A stretch of 64,000 nucleotides of DNA. It comes from Alteromonas sp. BL110. GTDB taxonomy: Bacteria; Pseudomonadota; Gammaproteobacteria; Enterobacterales; Alteromonadaceae. Positions 9,874-21,331 of the stretch are shown here, one piece after another. The stretch's first letter is position 1. The number at the start of each line of letters is the position of its first letter. The DNA is taken from NCBI RefSeq assembly GCF_003443615.1, contig NZ_CP031967.1:620001-684000 (forward strand), in the 5' to 3' direction. Made by a program: the position numbers and the translations under genes. Below the pieces are notes generated by a model that saw only the letters and a program-made list of their open reading frames with translations, was not told the DNA's origin and searched no databases.

Positions 9874-11013
9874 TTACGCTACATGAGTCAATGTTTGTGA
9901 GGTTTTAGCATTCGCCGAGCACGATAATGACACGCTAAAGCATGCCCCGCCCTCGGGTACGTCAATTACATTAAGTGCGCCACTATGCGCACTTACCACC
10001 GACTTCACCACAGCAAGACCCAAACCGGTACCGTGAGTTTTCGTTGTAAAGAAGGGTTCAAAGATTTTGGTCTTTAATTGTTCTGGTACACCAGGACCTT
10101 TATCAATAACTGAAACATGTAAACGCTGATCGCTTACCGAAGCCTGAACATGTACACATTCACCTTTCGGGGTAACTTGGCTTGCATTGTGTATAAGGTT
10201 TAATAACGCACCCTGAAGAGCAGTTAAATTCCCAGTTATTGCTACGTTTTGATCGAAACCTGAAAACGTTAGCTTTTGCAGCGCTTGAGCTATCATGCTT
10301 TGTGCATTCCCCTCAATGGCCGCAAACAATTCAGCGAGGCTAATTTTGCTTACCACCTGCTCTTCGCCAGATTTAGCAAAAAGCAACATGTCATTGACCT
10401 GGCTTTCTAGCTCTTTAAGCCTGTCAGTTAGTTTGTTCGCAAATTGTGTTTGTGCTTCTTCCCCTAACCCTTTACGCGTTAAGTTCGACGCATAAAGCAT
10501 AGCTGCAGAGAGTGGAGTTCTAATCTGGTGTGCTAGTGATGCCACCATTTTTCCAAGAGAAGACAACCGCTGCATGTGACTAACGCGCGCTTGCAGCTGG
10601 CGAGTTTCGGTTAAGTCTGTGATAACAATTAGCTGACCTGGCTCGTTGTCTAGTGGGGTTATTGAAAGCTTCACACGTCTACCATCAACGAGCGAGACTT
10701 CATGACCATCATCTGCGCGAGGCTTGAAAGAGCGAGTAATAATACTGCGCCACACTTCCTCTTCCAGCGGTTCACCTAATAATGCTTTTGCCTGCTCGTT
10801 GGCTTGGCGAACAATGCCCTTACCATCAATAACAATAACACCCGCTGGCATTACTTGAAGTAGATGTTCGAGTCGACTCGCCTGCAATCTCAGTGATTCA
10901 ATATCATCATTTTGCGACGTTTGATAATCATCTTGAGATGCCGCCGAGCCGCCGTTAAGTGCATAGGCAGATGCGAAATACTCTGTAGCTTGTGGTGTGC
11001 TGTCGAAAGCCAT
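9874..11013 (-). CDS. flrB: Flagellar sensor histidine kinase FlrB (FleS)
   Basis: A 379-residue kinase without transmembrane segments, so cytoplasmic. A PAS-like domain covers about 45-135. The HisKA segment carries the phosphoacceptor His162 in SLAHQIRTPLSAAM. The ATP-binding domain has an N-box (LLNLIHNASQV), a G1 box (VIDKGPGVP) and a G2 box (HGTGLGLAVVKS). It phosphorylates the adjacent FlrC. A sigma-54 promoter lies about 50 bases upstream, fitting control of flrBC by FlrA. Confidence 0.95.
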   Translation of the reverse strand: MAFDSTPQATEYFASAYALNGGSAASQDDYQTSQNDDIESLRLQASRLEHLLQVMPAGVIVIDGKGIVRQANEQAKALLGEPLEEEVWRSIITRSFKPRADDGHEVSLVDGRRVKLSITPLDNEPGQLIVITDLTETRQLQARVSHMQRLSSLGKMVASLAHQIRTPLSAAMLYASNLTRKGLGEEAQTQFANKLTDRLKELESQVNDMLLFAKSGEEQVVSKISLAELFAAIEGNAQSMIAQALQKLTFSGFDQNVAITGNLTALQGALLNLIHNASQVTPKGECVHVQASVSDQRLHVSVIDKGPGVPEQLKTKIFEPFFTTKTHGTGLGLAVVKSVVSAHSGALNVIDVPEGGACFSVSLSCSANAKTSQTLTHVA

Positions 11014-11061
11014 ATTATCCTCGTCAAATTGCAGACGCTGTTAAACTATGGCTTAGATAAA

Positions 11062-11076
11062 GCAGAAGATGTGCCA
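11062..11076 (-). promoter_or_regulatory. Sigma-54 promoter of flrBC
   Basis: On the minus strand the sequence is TGGCACATCTTCTGC, with a perfect -24 box (TGGCAC) and exact GG-N10-GC spacing. The -12 box is CTGC rather than TTGC. It lies 49 bases before the flrB start. In polar-flagellum hierarchies FlrA activates flrBC with sigma-54, which matches its location between the two. Confidence 0.8.
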
Positions 11077-11122
11077 ATTCATCATTGGCTTAATTATCAA
11101 TTAGATAGATAGGAATTTAGAA

Positions 11123-11154
11123 GAAAAACGCAACGTCAATTACCTGACATTACG
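11123..11154 (-). terminator. Terminator overlapping the flrA stop codon
   Basis: On the minus strand CGTAATGTCA pairs with TGACGTTGCG (10 bp, two G-T wobbles) around the loop GGTAAT, followed by TTTTTC. The left arm includes the flrA stop codon, so the hairpin begins inside the coding sequence. It would separate flrA from flrBC. Confidence 0.65.
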
Positions 11155-12616
11155 CTTCTTCAGTACGCTGAATATCGTATTTCCGCATTTTTTCAACAAG
11201 CGTGGTTCTGCGCATTCCAAGTTTGTCGGCGGCACGTGCTACTACCCAATCCTGGTGCTCCAGTGCCTGCCGAATTAGGTTTACTTCCAGCTCGGAAAGG
11301 TACTCTTTGAGGTTGACCCCTTCTTCAGGTAGCGAAGAAGACACCATACCATTTAGGCCATCATGACTCTGCTCATTAACATCTTCTTCTGGCTCTTGCG
11401 CAGCGGCTTCAGCAAATAGTTCGTTAAAGGCTTCACGCTCTAGCATTTCTTCTGGATAGTCTGGCTCGTAAGCCTGAACATCACCGTATTGATACTTTTC
11501 CGGTAAATCAGCAATATCAACAATCTGCCCTGGATAAAGGATAGTTAATCGTTCAACTAAATTTGAGAGTTCTCGAACGTTCCCTGCCCACTCATGCTCC
11601 ATTAACGACGCAATGGCTTGCTCGGTAAAACGCACGCTTTCAACGCCATCTCCTTGAATTCGGCTATTCAATTCCTGAAGTAGTAAGGGAATATCGTCTT
11701 TTCTTTGTCTAAGCGCAGGGCTATCTATCGGGAAAACGTTAAGTCGGTAGTACAAGTCTTCTCGAAACTTGTCTTCACTGATCATGGTTTCTAAGTTACG
11801 GTGCGTTGCAGCAATAATGCGTACGTTACATTGAAGGGGCTTATTCCCACCTACGCGCTCGAAAGTACGCTCTTGTAACACGCGCAATAACTTCACCTGC
11901 ATTTGAAGCGGCATATCACCGATTTCATCAAGGAACAATGTGCCGCCTTCGGCTAACTCAAAACGACCTTTTCGAGCACTAATAGCGCCGGTGAAAGCTC
12001 CCTTTTCGTGACCAAACAACTCGCTTTCTAGCAGCTCGCCGGGAATAGCGCCGCAGTTTACCGGAATGAATGGACCGTCTTTACGTTCAGATAAGAAGTG
12101 AACATTGCGCGCAACTACCTCTTTCCCCGTTCCAGACTCACCTAATATCAACACGGTGGCATCGGTAGGCGCGACTTGCTCAACTAAGCGCCGAACAATT
12201 TGAATCTGCTCACTTTTGCCAATCAGGCTTCTAAATAATCGAGTTTTTGTGCCTGCAGCACGAGATAAGCCAGGTTTGCGTCTTGAATACTCTTGGCAAC
12301 GATGTATAGCCTGCGTTAGGACTGGATAAGTTAACGGTGTTGCAACAACACTAACCAGGTTACAACTCGCAGACGCCTGTGTATTGCTCTCAACTAAAGC
12401 GACAAACGGTATGTGTGGAAACTTTTCTACCAAATTACTTACAGCCGTGGGCGAGCGGTGCTCGATAAGCACCGCGTCTGCACCACTTTCATGGAGGTAT
12501 CGTTCGCATTCACTGAAACCTCGTGACTGACACGACTCTCCCATGAAGGTAACGATAGTTTCCAAGTTTTGAATAAGTTCCTGATTATCACTAATCAGCA
12601 AAATGTTCTTCATCAA
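11150..12616 (-). CDS. flrA: Flagellar master regulator FlrA (FleQ), sigma-54 activator
   Basis: A 488-residue NtrC-like protein at the top of the polar flagellar hierarchy. The N-terminal 120 residues resemble a receiver domain, but the usual phosphoacceptor Asp is absent (IEHRS near 51-55), as in FleQ/FlrA. The AAA+ domain has Walker A GESGTGKE (159-166), GAFTGA (206-211) and Walker [14 protein letters not shown]. The C-terminal Fis-type helix-turn-helix includes [18 protein letters not shown]. Members of this family bind c-di-GMP and act with sigma-54. A protein of this type could therefore coordinate the flagellar and adhesin loci in this window, which is inference. Confidence 0.95.
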   Translation of the reverse strand: MMKNILLISDNQELIQNLETIVTFMGESCQSRGFSECERYLHESGADAVLIEHRSPTAVSNLVEKFPHIPFVALVESNTQASASCNLVSVVATPLTYPVLTQAIHRCQEYSRRKPGLSRAAGTKTRLFRSLIGKSEQIQIVRRLVEQVAPTDATVLILGESGTGKEVVARNVHFLSERKDGPFIPVNCGAIPGELLESELFGHEKGAFTGAISARKGRFELAEGGTLFLDEIGDMPLQMQVKLLRVLQERTFERVGGNKPLQCNVRIIAATHRNLETMISEDKFREDLYYRLNVFPIDSPALRQRKDDIPLLLQELNSRIQGDGVESVRFTEQAIASLMEHEWAGNVRELSNLVERLTILYPGQIVDIADLPEKYQYGDVQAYEPDYPEEMLEREAFNELFAEAAAQEPEEDVNEQSHDGLNGMVSSSLPEEGVNLKEYLSELEVNLIRQALEHQDWVVARAADKLGMRRTTLVEKMRKYDIQRTEEA

Positions 12617-12714
12617 TTCCCCGAGGACGCTTTGTTATTATTTACAGTTTAGCGCATTTCTAAATTGTAACGACAAAAGATCGGAGCGCAACCGCTGATT
12701 TGGGAAATATATCA

Positions 12715-12739
12715 ATAAAAAAAGCAGGTTACCCTGCTT
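12715..12739 (-). terminator. Intrinsic terminator after the divergent flagellin
   Basis: On the minus strand AGCAGG-GTAA-CCTGCT (extendable by one pair) is followed by a run of T. It lies about 40 bases beyond the flagellin stop and separates it from flrA. Confidence 0.9.
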
Positions 12740-12776
12740 CTTTCGATTAAATTTAGCCTAACCTACATCATATAGC

Positions 12777-13574
12777 CTAGCTCAATAACGATAAAACTTG
12801 GCTTTGCTGCTGGTTCGCTTGCGCTTGAACAGTAAGAGCTGCTTGGCCTAATACATCGTTTGAAGCTTGCTGCGAAGTAGCTTGTGCAAAATCTAAGTCT
12901 TGAATACGGCTTCGCGCTTCTGCGGTATTTACATTAGCTTGAGTAAGTGAGCGCGCAGCACTTTCAAAGCGATTTTGTGTTGCGCCTAAATCGCCCCGTG
13001 CGCTGCCAAGAGTTTCTATAGCCGCATCTGCTGCACCTAGTGCATCTTCAATACTTGTGCCTGACGTAATATCAATAGATAAAACATCATTTAGCTGCGC
13101 CGCTACGTCTTGTGTATTTACACTAATCGATTGACCAGGACTAGAACCTGACTGAAATTCAAGTGAGCCATTTTCAGATAATAACGGCTTACCGGCAAAA
13201 TTTGTTTGCTCGATAGTTTGCGAAATATTCTCTTGTAACTGGGTTATTTCAAATTGGATAGCGCGGCGGTCACCACTGCTGAGCACGCCATTACCAGACT
13301 GCAAAGTAAGCTCGCGAATACGGTTTACATCATCATTAATGCTGCCTAAACCACCTTCTGCAACCTGTGCAAGTGAAATTCCGTCATATACATTGTTTAA
13401 CGATTGGCGGTTACCTTCAACTTCAGATGTTAATCGGTCGATGATTTGTTGGGCCGACGCATCATCTAGGGCATTATTTACCTTTTTTCCAGAAGCCAGC
13501 TTCTCAAACAAGTTGTCCTGCTTTTCTTGGATTTGACCAATTAGCGATGTTGAGCTGCTGTTATTAATTTGCAT
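12777..13574 (-). CDS. Divergent flagellin-like protein
   Basis: A 265-residue protein with flagellin N- and C-terminal (D0/D1) features: an N-terminal coiled coil with LASGKKVNNALDDASAQQI and a C-terminal helix with ARSRIQDLDFAQATSQQASNDV. It differs clearly from the three flagellins at 27489-31488: the start is MQINNSSSTSLIGQIQ rather than the usual M-x-FVNTNVSS, and the central region is shorter. It stands alone, with its own terminator, next to the pseB operon and upstream of flrA. It could be a minor or alternative filament subunit or a decoy substrate. I found no clear sigma-28 box upstream. Confidence 0.85.
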   Translation of the reverse strand: MQINNSSSTSLIGQIQEKQDNLFEKLASGKKVNNALDDASAQQIIDRLTSEVEGNRQSLNNVYDGISLAQVAEGGLGSINDDVNRIRELTLQSGNGVLSSGDRRAIQFEITQLQENISQTIEQTNFAGKPLLSENGSLEFQSGSSPGQSISVNTQDVAAQLNDVLSIDITSGTSIEDALGAADAAIETLGSARGDLGATQNRFESAARSLTQANVNTAEARSRIQDLDFAQATSQQASNDVLGQAALTVQAQANQQQSQVLSLLS

Positions 13575-13774
13575 GGTAGCGCCCTCTCATTAACACTTCT
13601 TCCAAATATAGCATATCGCTGTATAACTTCTAATCAATACAACGTATAAAAGTTCATACCACCAAAAGTAAAACTATAAACGAGAGGCGCGTTTGATGCT
13701 GTGACTGCAGCACTTTTTAAATAAACATACTGGTACGTGGACACCTCTATTTTATATTTATTTTTGATGAATAA

Positions 13775-16003
<2,229 letters not shown>

Positions 16004-16023
<20 letters not shown>

Positions 16024-17029
16024 CTTCCTCAGCTAAAATTGGGTCGCCAATATCGTAAGTTCTCGAAGCATTTCGACTTAGCAGTGCGTCTAAATATTGC
16101 GGCGCCAAGCCAAAGCCGGTTCTAAGCGACTTAACATTGTCATGAGTGAAGGGCTGACCTTTCTCAATAGGTACACTAGCGTAAAGCGAACGGCGTCTTA
16201 ACTTATCTTTTTCACTGACCTCGTAGGTGACTTTACCTAAGGCAAGCTCTACCTGACGAACCCCCTCCACCATATCAGCAAATTCGTCTGGCTCCATCGA
16301 AAACGCGGAGTCTGGACCACCAAGCGCTCTGTCTAAGATAAAATGCTTTTCTATAACCCTTGCTCCCATTGCTGCCGCCGTTACGGGTACCACAGCGCCC
16401 ATAGTATGGTCAGAAACACCTACTATGGTGTCGAATTTATCACGCATGTCTATCATGGTTTTAAGATTGGCATCAGCAAGAGTAGAGGGGTAATTTGACG
16501 TGCATTTTAAAAGTGTTACTTGAAAGTTTTTTTCTTGGTGACAGGTTTCTAACGCTAAGGAAATGTCAGTTTCTTGCGCTACCCCTGTTGAAATAATAAT
16601 AGGTTTGCCCGTTTTCGCTACCGCCCTTATCAAAGGAATATCAGTAATTTCAAACGAAGCAATTTTGTAGAGGGGGACGTCAAGCTGCTCTAAAAGTGCT
16701 ACACCATCTAAATCAAATGGGCTGGAAAAAAATACCAAACCCAACTCTTGAGCTACTTTTTGAAGCGGCTCATGCCACTCATAAGGCATAGATGCTTCTT
16801 TGTATAAATCCCATAAAGTACGGCCTTTCCATAGGCCGTCTTTGCGCTCTCCAAAAATGTCATTATCTATATTTATGGCCAGCGAATCAGCGGTGTAAGT
16901 TTGTACTTTAACCGCGTTAGCTCCTGCTTTCGCCATTGCTTTTATCGTATCGACCGCCAAATCAAAATCGTTATTGTGATTAGCGGACAGCTCGGCAATG
17001 ATGAATACTTGTTCGGTAAACGGATACAT
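16004..17029 (-). CDS. pseI: Pseudaminic acid synthase PseI (NeuB family)
   Basis: A 341-residue enzyme that condenses the 6-deoxy-AltdiNAc sugar with phosphoenolpyruvate to form pseudaminic acid. The NeuB domain starts with IIAELSANHNNDFDLA and includes KIASFEITDIPLI and VSDHTMG. The C-terminal SAF (antifreeze-like) domain is near 275-335. It ends a minus-strand run with pseF, pseG, the acyltransferase and the ACP genes, and lies 3 bases after the ACP gene. Its 3' end overlaps pseC by 20 bases. A NeuB-type sialic acid synthase is less likely because pseB, pseC, pseF and pseG are all here. Confidence 0.94.
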
Positions 17030-17032
17030 CTA

Positions 17033-17260
17033 TTAAGACTTATTAAAATATACAAGTACGTCGTCAATAGACTTTAACTTATCGAGGTCTTCGTCTGGCA
17101 CAGTGACGCCAGTTTTGCCTTCAAGCTCTACAAACAGATTGAATAAATCTAAGCTATCTAAACCATACTCTGAAAACGCTTGTTCGCTACCTAAATTGCT
17201 CACATCTGCTGTTACACCAGAGTCAGTCATTGCTTGCTTTACGTCTACTTCAGTTAACAT
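17033..17260 (-). CDS. Acyl carrier protein of the pseudaminic acid locus
   Basis: A 75-residue acidic acyl carrier protein. The phosphopantetheine-attachment serine is at residue 36 in the motif EYGLDSLDLF. I choose the ATG at 17260 because the AGAGG ribosome site is about 10 bases upstream. The ATG at 17269 would touch it. The start lies inside the synthase III gene (11-base overlap), which implies coupled translation. A dedicated ACP beside a ketoacyl synthase III and a sugar acyltransferase suggests it carries an acyl group destined for the pseudaminic-type sugar. That role is inference. Confidence 0.9.
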   Translation of the reverse strand: MLTEVDVKQAMTDSGVTADVSNLGSEQAFSEYGLDSLDLFNLFVELEGKTGVTVPDEDLDKLKSIDDVLVYFNKS

Positions 17261-18188
17261 GTTCTTCATTCCTCTTTAATAAGCAGGTCGCCCACGAAAA
17301 CCCTACACCGAATCCGCTTAATACGAGTCGCGTTGAGTTGTCGCTATTTAAATAGTTTTTCAATATGAGCGGGATGGATGAAGAAACAGTATTCCCCGTC
17401 TCTTCTAAGGCTTTTATAAACTTATCTTCACTTCCTTTAAAACGCCTTGCTATTGCGTCGACAATAGCCAAACTCCCTTGGTGCAAAATGAACGCATCCA
17501 CACTGTCTTCGGACCAACCATTCTTTTCTAATAATGATTTTATAGCAGGAGCGACGTTCAACGAAGCAAAGTTAAAGACTTGCCTTCCATTCATATAAAG
17601 CTCGCCTTGCTCTACTTTTAAATGCTCAGCGCCTTTTCCATCGGTACCAAAGGTACAATCTGAAACTGAATATTGGGGATTTTCTCCCATCCATGTTGCA
17701 GAAGCGGCGTCGCCGAACAGCATAGAGGTTGTTCTATTAGGTGTGGTGATCACTTTTGAGTACGGATCGGCGGTAACCAATACGCCATTTTTCTTACCAG
17801 ACGCAGCCAAGAAGCCTTGTAGAATTGATAAACCATAAACATACCCTGAGCACCCCAACGAAACGTCAAAGGCCGCAACGTGATTAGGCAATGCGAGCTT
17901 TTGATGCACTAGGGCTGCGCAGTGTGGCAAGCCATGACCGTCTGGGTTTTGGGTTACAACAATAAGTGCATCTATGTCTTCTTTAGCGAGGTCTGATTCA
18001 TTAAGCAATGCTTCCACTGCCTTCACTGCCATATCAGAGGTATCATCACCCTGTTCTAATCTTGGCAAAAACCGAGCGCCGAGCTTGGTCTCAACAAATG
18101 ATGCTGTTTCCTCGAAGGTTTCAGCTTGCTTGAAGTTATCTACACCGTCTTTAGGTATGTAGCTTGAAATAGCTTTAATGCCTATCAT
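17250..18188 (-). CDS. 3-oxoacyl-ACP synthase III family protein (FabH-like)
   Basis: A 312-residue thiolase-fold condensing enzyme. The catalytic triad of ketoacyl synthase III is intact: Cys113 (SLGCSGYVYGL), His236 (FILHQGS) and Asn266 (ETGNTVSSSIP). Synthase III enzymes load an acyl-CoA and condense it with malonyl-ACP. The ATG at 18188 is chosen because GGAG lies seven bases upstream. The frame extends 15 residues further to an earlier start at 18233. It sits two bases after the unknown 196-residue gene and overlaps the ACP gene, so the three are probably co-translated. Being away from fatty acid genes, it is likely specialised, perhaps making a short beta-keto or hydroxy acyl group for the sugar. 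Confidence 0.9.
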   Translation of the reverse strand: MIGIKAISSYIPKDGVDNFKQAETFEETASFVETKLGARFLPRLEQGDDTSDMAVKAVEALLNESDLAKEDIDALIVVTQNPDGHGLPHCAALVHQKLALPNHVAAFDVSLGCSGYVYGLSILQGFLAASGKKNGVLVTADPYSKVITTPNRTTSMLFGDAASATWMGENPQYSVSDCTFGTDGKGAEHLKVEQGELYMNGRQVFNFASLNVAPAIKSLLEKNGWSEDSVDAFILHQGSLAIVDAIARRFKGSEDKFIKALEETGNTVSSSIPLILKNYLNSDNSTRLVLSGFGVGFSWATCLLKRNEEHVN

Positions 18189-18189
18189 G

Positions 18190-18780
18190 CTATTCTCCAA
18201 CAATAAACTGCACGGTTCCAAAACGTTTACCATCGATTATTACGTCGTTAATCGAAAATTTGTTTTGCATCATTCGCGTAGTTTTAATAGAAAGACTTCC
18301 ATAAACTATCGGCAGCTCATCGCAAAAGTTAAGCTGTCCCACCAACCACTTCCCCTTATTTAGACTAAAGAGTGTGTTATGAAGCTTTTTCGTTAATGCC
18401 ACTACAAGTTCAACGGTTGTGCAGTCATTGAGACAAAAAGCAGTGGCCTGTTGCTGCGAGGATATTATCTCGGCGTCTTTTACCAATTTATCCTCATCAA
18501 ATGGGTAAGATTCGTCCACTGGTGTATCAGTCTCGACAATTACACCACTTATACTTTCCCGATTACTTTTATCGAGAAGCTGCACAGCGCCAACAATGTT
18601 TTCTTCTACACCCACTGCTGCTTGCCCAAGTAAAACCTCACATTGGCAATGTATTAACTGCTTAAATATGAGTTTAGTCACGATTTGATTCTCATCACAT
18701 ACTGCAGTGCTAAACCACGTATAGAAATCCGTACTATGCAGGTACTTTCGCGAGCCTTTAAACTTAAGTTCTGTTTTCAT
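18190..18780 (-). CDS. Unrecognised 196-residue protein of the glycosylation locus
   Basis: I do not recognise this protein. It has no signal peptide and no transmembrane segment, so it is probably cytoplasmic. It contains several Cys (residues about 28, 46, 48), a segment GSRKYLHSTDFYTWF near the N-terminus, and a beta-rich C-terminus. Its start overlaps the stop of the NeuD-like gene by one base (TAATG), and its stop is one base before the synthase III start. That tight packing implies a shared job with the synthase III, ACP and acyltransferase, such as reducing, dehydrating or recognising the acyl group. This is inference only. Confidence 0.8.
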   Translation of the reverse strand: MKTELKFKGSRKYLHSTDFYTWFSTAVCDENQIVTKLIFKQLIHCQCEVLLGQAAVGVEENIVGAVQLLDKSNRESISGVIVETDTPVDESYPFDEDKLVKDAEIISSQQQATAFCLNDCTTVELVVALTKKLHNTLFSLNKGKWLVGQLNFCDELPIVYGSLSIKTTRMMQNKFSINDVIIDGKRFGTVQFIVGE

Positions 18781-19421
18781 TATCGAATCCTTTTAGCCGG
18801 ATTTCCCAACATAGTGGCGCCAGGGGCAACATCTTTAAAAATGGCAGCGCCAGCTGCCACAGTGCTGTATGTACCAATACGTACGCTGTCTCTAACCACT
18901 GAATTTGGTGCTATCTGAACGCCTTCTCCGACATGAGCATAGCCGCATAGCGTTGAATTAGGGCCGATATCAACTAGATTATCAAGCGTAACATCGTGCC
19001 CTAGGTTTGCATTCGCGCGAATAAAACAGTTATCTCCTACCTTTGCGCCAGGTTGAAGTACAGCGTTGGCAGCGACGACAACACCACTACCAAGTTTTAC
19101 ATTAAAACCAATGCTCGCAGATGGATGAACCACTGTTGCCAGTCGGCTTTGCGGAATATTGAGTTGCTTGAATTTTTCAGCGCGAACTTTCATTTTTCCA
19201 ACAGACAGTAGCGCATAAACGAACGAAACATCACCGTCTAAGCTTTCCCATTCATGGGGCGCGCCTAATACTGGCCATCGCTCGATGTACTCTCCTACAG
19301 GAATATTGTCATTTAAAAAACCTACAAGCTCGATGGACTCGCCAGCTTTGATTAAATCAAGAACAATTTGAGCGACAACTAAGCCATTCCCGCCGCCACC
19401 TATGATCACTACCTTTTTCAA
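18780..19421 (-). CDS. NeuD/PglD-type sugar O/N-acyltransferase
   Basis: A 213-residue left-handed beta-helix acyltransferase. The N-terminal Rossmann-like sugar-binding domain has VVIIGGGGNG, and the hexapeptide-repeat domain spans about 95-210. His142, in NANLGHDVTLDN, aligns by context with the catalytic His of PglD. PglD N-acetylates a UDP-4-amino-4,6-dideoxy sugar, the same chemistry as PseH. No PseH-type (GNAT) enzyme is in this locus, so this protein probably fills that step, either with acetyl-CoA or with an acyl-ACP made by its neighbours. An O-acetyltransferase role, as for NeuD, is the alternative. Confidence 0.88.
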   Translation of the reverse strand: MKKVVIIGGGGNGLVVAQIVLDLIKAGESIELVGFLNDNIPVGEYIERWPVLGAPHEWESLDGDVSFVYALLSVGKMKVRAEKFKQLNIPQSRLATVVHPSASIGFNVKLGSGVVVAANAVLQPGAKVGDNCFIRANANLGHDVTLDNLVDIGPNSTLCGYAHVGEGVQIAPNSVVRDSVRIGTYSTVAAGAAIFKDVAPGATMLGNPAKRIR

Positions 19422-19433
19422 TACATCCTGCCT

Positions 19434-20555
19434 TTAACTGATAATTTCATCTAACCACGGTTGGTTGTGGTCGTATGCATCCATAACCGATAGCGCCTTA
19501 GCGGACATTTCATTCAATTTATCTGAAGAGCACCTTAAGTTATCAAGCACGTTGATAACACATTGCTCAACCTCGTTTAAGTTTTCGCATTCTGAACTGA
19601 AGTCACCAATATAAACCACTGCCCCCCTCGCTTCTAATGAAGTTGCCTGTGCAACCTGATTTTGAGCAATAGTGAGGATAACTGTAGGTAAGGCCATCTT
19701 ACAGCGCTCCCAGGATATGGTACCCCCTCCGCCAATAGCTAAATCACTCCGTAACATCAATGATGAAATATTCGATGCCTGCACGTGTAATTCAATACCC
19801 TGTTGCCCACAGAACGTTATTATCGCTTGCTTATGCGGATGGTGCTTGCCTATAACAACGTCAACACTGACAGGGTCATCTAACTTTTCATTCCATTTGG
19901 CGAGTAATTCACATACAAACAAGGTTGCATTATCTTTGTCCATGCCGCCAAAGCAAACAAAAATGCGCTTTACTGATTTGCGCAGTATAGGAGAGACTTG
20001 AGTGAACTCTTCTCGCAACGGAAAGTACTGTGGGCCAATAATGAGCCTGGTGCACCTAGGTATTTTTCCGCCCCATTTCGTTTGGGCATCGAGCACTAAA
20101 TTAGGGTCAATTAATACATCGCATAGCAGCGCACGATCTGCTAGACCATCAATTACAACGACTTTGGCACTAAGGGCTTCTTTCACCGTATTGTGCCATT
20201 GAGATGTAAGCGAAAAATGGTCGACTATAACAATAACACGCTCCGATAGCGTCACCTGCTGCAATGCCGTCAGTGACATCTCTGCGTCACTCAGTTCTGT
20301 GCTACCTAACCAATTAGCATGAGGGCACCAACTCCCTTCGTATTTGGCGGAGTCTGCCAAAGGTAGCTCAATAACCTTGAAACCTGCACCTCTTACTTCA
20401 TCTAAACAATGCCCCTTATGAGGCTTGGAAATAAAGGTTATTGATACGCCTCGATCATACAGCAACTTAGCCAACGTTAGGCAGCGCATAACGTGACCTG
20501 TTCCTATGTGCTCTGCACTGTCCGCGCGGATAAACACCGTAACTGAGTTGTCCAC
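19434..20555 (-). CDS. pseG: UDP-2,4-diacetamido-2,4,6-trideoxy-beta-L-altropyranose hydrolase PseG
   Basis: A 373-residue GT-B fold hydrolase that removes UDP from the diacetamido sugar before the PseI reaction. The N-terminus has the family motif IGTGHVMRCLTLAKLL, and the C-terminal domain has the glycine-rich DLAIGGGGTISWERC motif. The length is slightly longer than typical PseG (about 270-360). It lies two bases downstream of pseF and 12 bases before the acyltransferase gene. Confidence 0.93.
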   Translation of the reverse strand: MDNSVTVFIRADSAEHIGTGHVMRCLTLAKLLYDRGVSITFISKPHKGHCLDEVRGAGFKVIELPLADSAKYEGSWCPHANWLGSTELSDAEMSLTALQQVTLSERVIVIVDHFSLTSQWHNTVKEALSAKVVVIDGLADRALLCDVLIDPNLVLDAQTKWGGKIPRCTRLIIGPQYFPLREEFTQVSPILRKSVKRIFVCFGGMDKDNATLFVCELLAKWNEKLDDPVSVDVVIGKHHPHKQAIITFCGQQGIELHVQASNISSLMLRSDLAIGGGGTISWERCKMALPTVILTIAQNQVAQATSLEARGAVVYIGDFSSECENLNEVEQCVINVLDNLRCSSDKLNEMSAKALSVMDAYDHNQPWLDEIIS

Positions 20556-20557
20556 CC

Positions 20558-21253
20558 TTACAACCCTCGAGACTGTATCGCGCTAAATAAAAGTTCTGCT
20601 GTTTCCCAATCTTCCTCGGTATCTATATCTTGTACGCGGTATCTTGGCATCAAAAACGCGCTGGCATGATGAGAGTACATAGGCAAGTTTTGCAAAAAAG
20701 CATCAGCTCTTCCCCAATAAAATTGCCCCGCATCGTGATAGGCTTCTTGTAGGTCTTGAGAACGTGCTTTCATTTGCTTTTTATCAAACATTTCAATATC
20801 GCCTTGAGGCGTGAAGTAAAAAGCACGCTGAATCGGGAAAGGGAAACTTGTAGCTGCAAAGCAAAAGTTTCTCTTTGAACTTTTTAATTGTTCAAAAGCG
20901 CTAACCAAATCATTAGATGTTACAAAAGGGGCAGTAGCATATAACACACAGCAATAATCTGCCGGTTGCTCGTTCTCTGCTAGCCATGTCAACGCGTGAT
21001 TAACTACATCGCGGGTCACTGCGCGATCATCAGACAGCTCAACGGGTCGGACGAACGGAACAGATGCCCCCTTTTCAATAGCAAACTGTGCAATTTCGTC
21101 ATCATCAGTGCTTACAATAACTTTATCAAATTGCGCAGAGTTTAAAGCGGCTTCGATAGACCAGGCAATAATAGGCTTGTTGCAGAAAAGACGAAGGTTT
21201 TTTCGCAAAATACGTTTACTACCGCCGCGCGCTGGAATTATTGCTACATTCAT
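20558..21253 (-). CDS. pseF: Pseudaminic acid cytidylyltransferase PseF
   Basis: A 231-residue nucleotidyltransferase that activates pseudaminic acid with CTP. The CMP-sugar synthase signature IIPARGGSKRILRKN lies at the N-terminus, followed by KPIIAWSIEAAL and VSTDDDEIAQFA. It heads the minus-strand run pseF-pseG-acyltransferase-unknown-synthase III-ACP-pseI, all with gaps of a few bases or overlaps. The CMP sugar it makes is the expected donor for the Maf protein encoded next to it. Confidence 0.94.
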   Translation of the reverse strand: MNVAIIPARGGSKRILRKNLRLFCNKPIIAWSIEAALNSAQFDKVIVSTDDDEIAQFAIEKGASVPFVRPVELSDDRAVTRDVVNHALTWLAENEQPADYCCVLYATAPFVTSNDLVSAFEQLKSSKRNFCFAATSFPFPIQRAFYFTPQGDIEMFDKKQMKARSQDLQEAYHDAGQFYWGRADAFLQNLPMYSHHASAFLMPRYRVQDIDTEEDWETAELLFSAIQSRGL

Positions 21254-21331
21254 ATATGTCTCTGCTGTTAGCGTATTCTGGTTTAGTAACTGTTGACGCT
21301 AATGGCACGATGACGTATCAAATTGATCACT

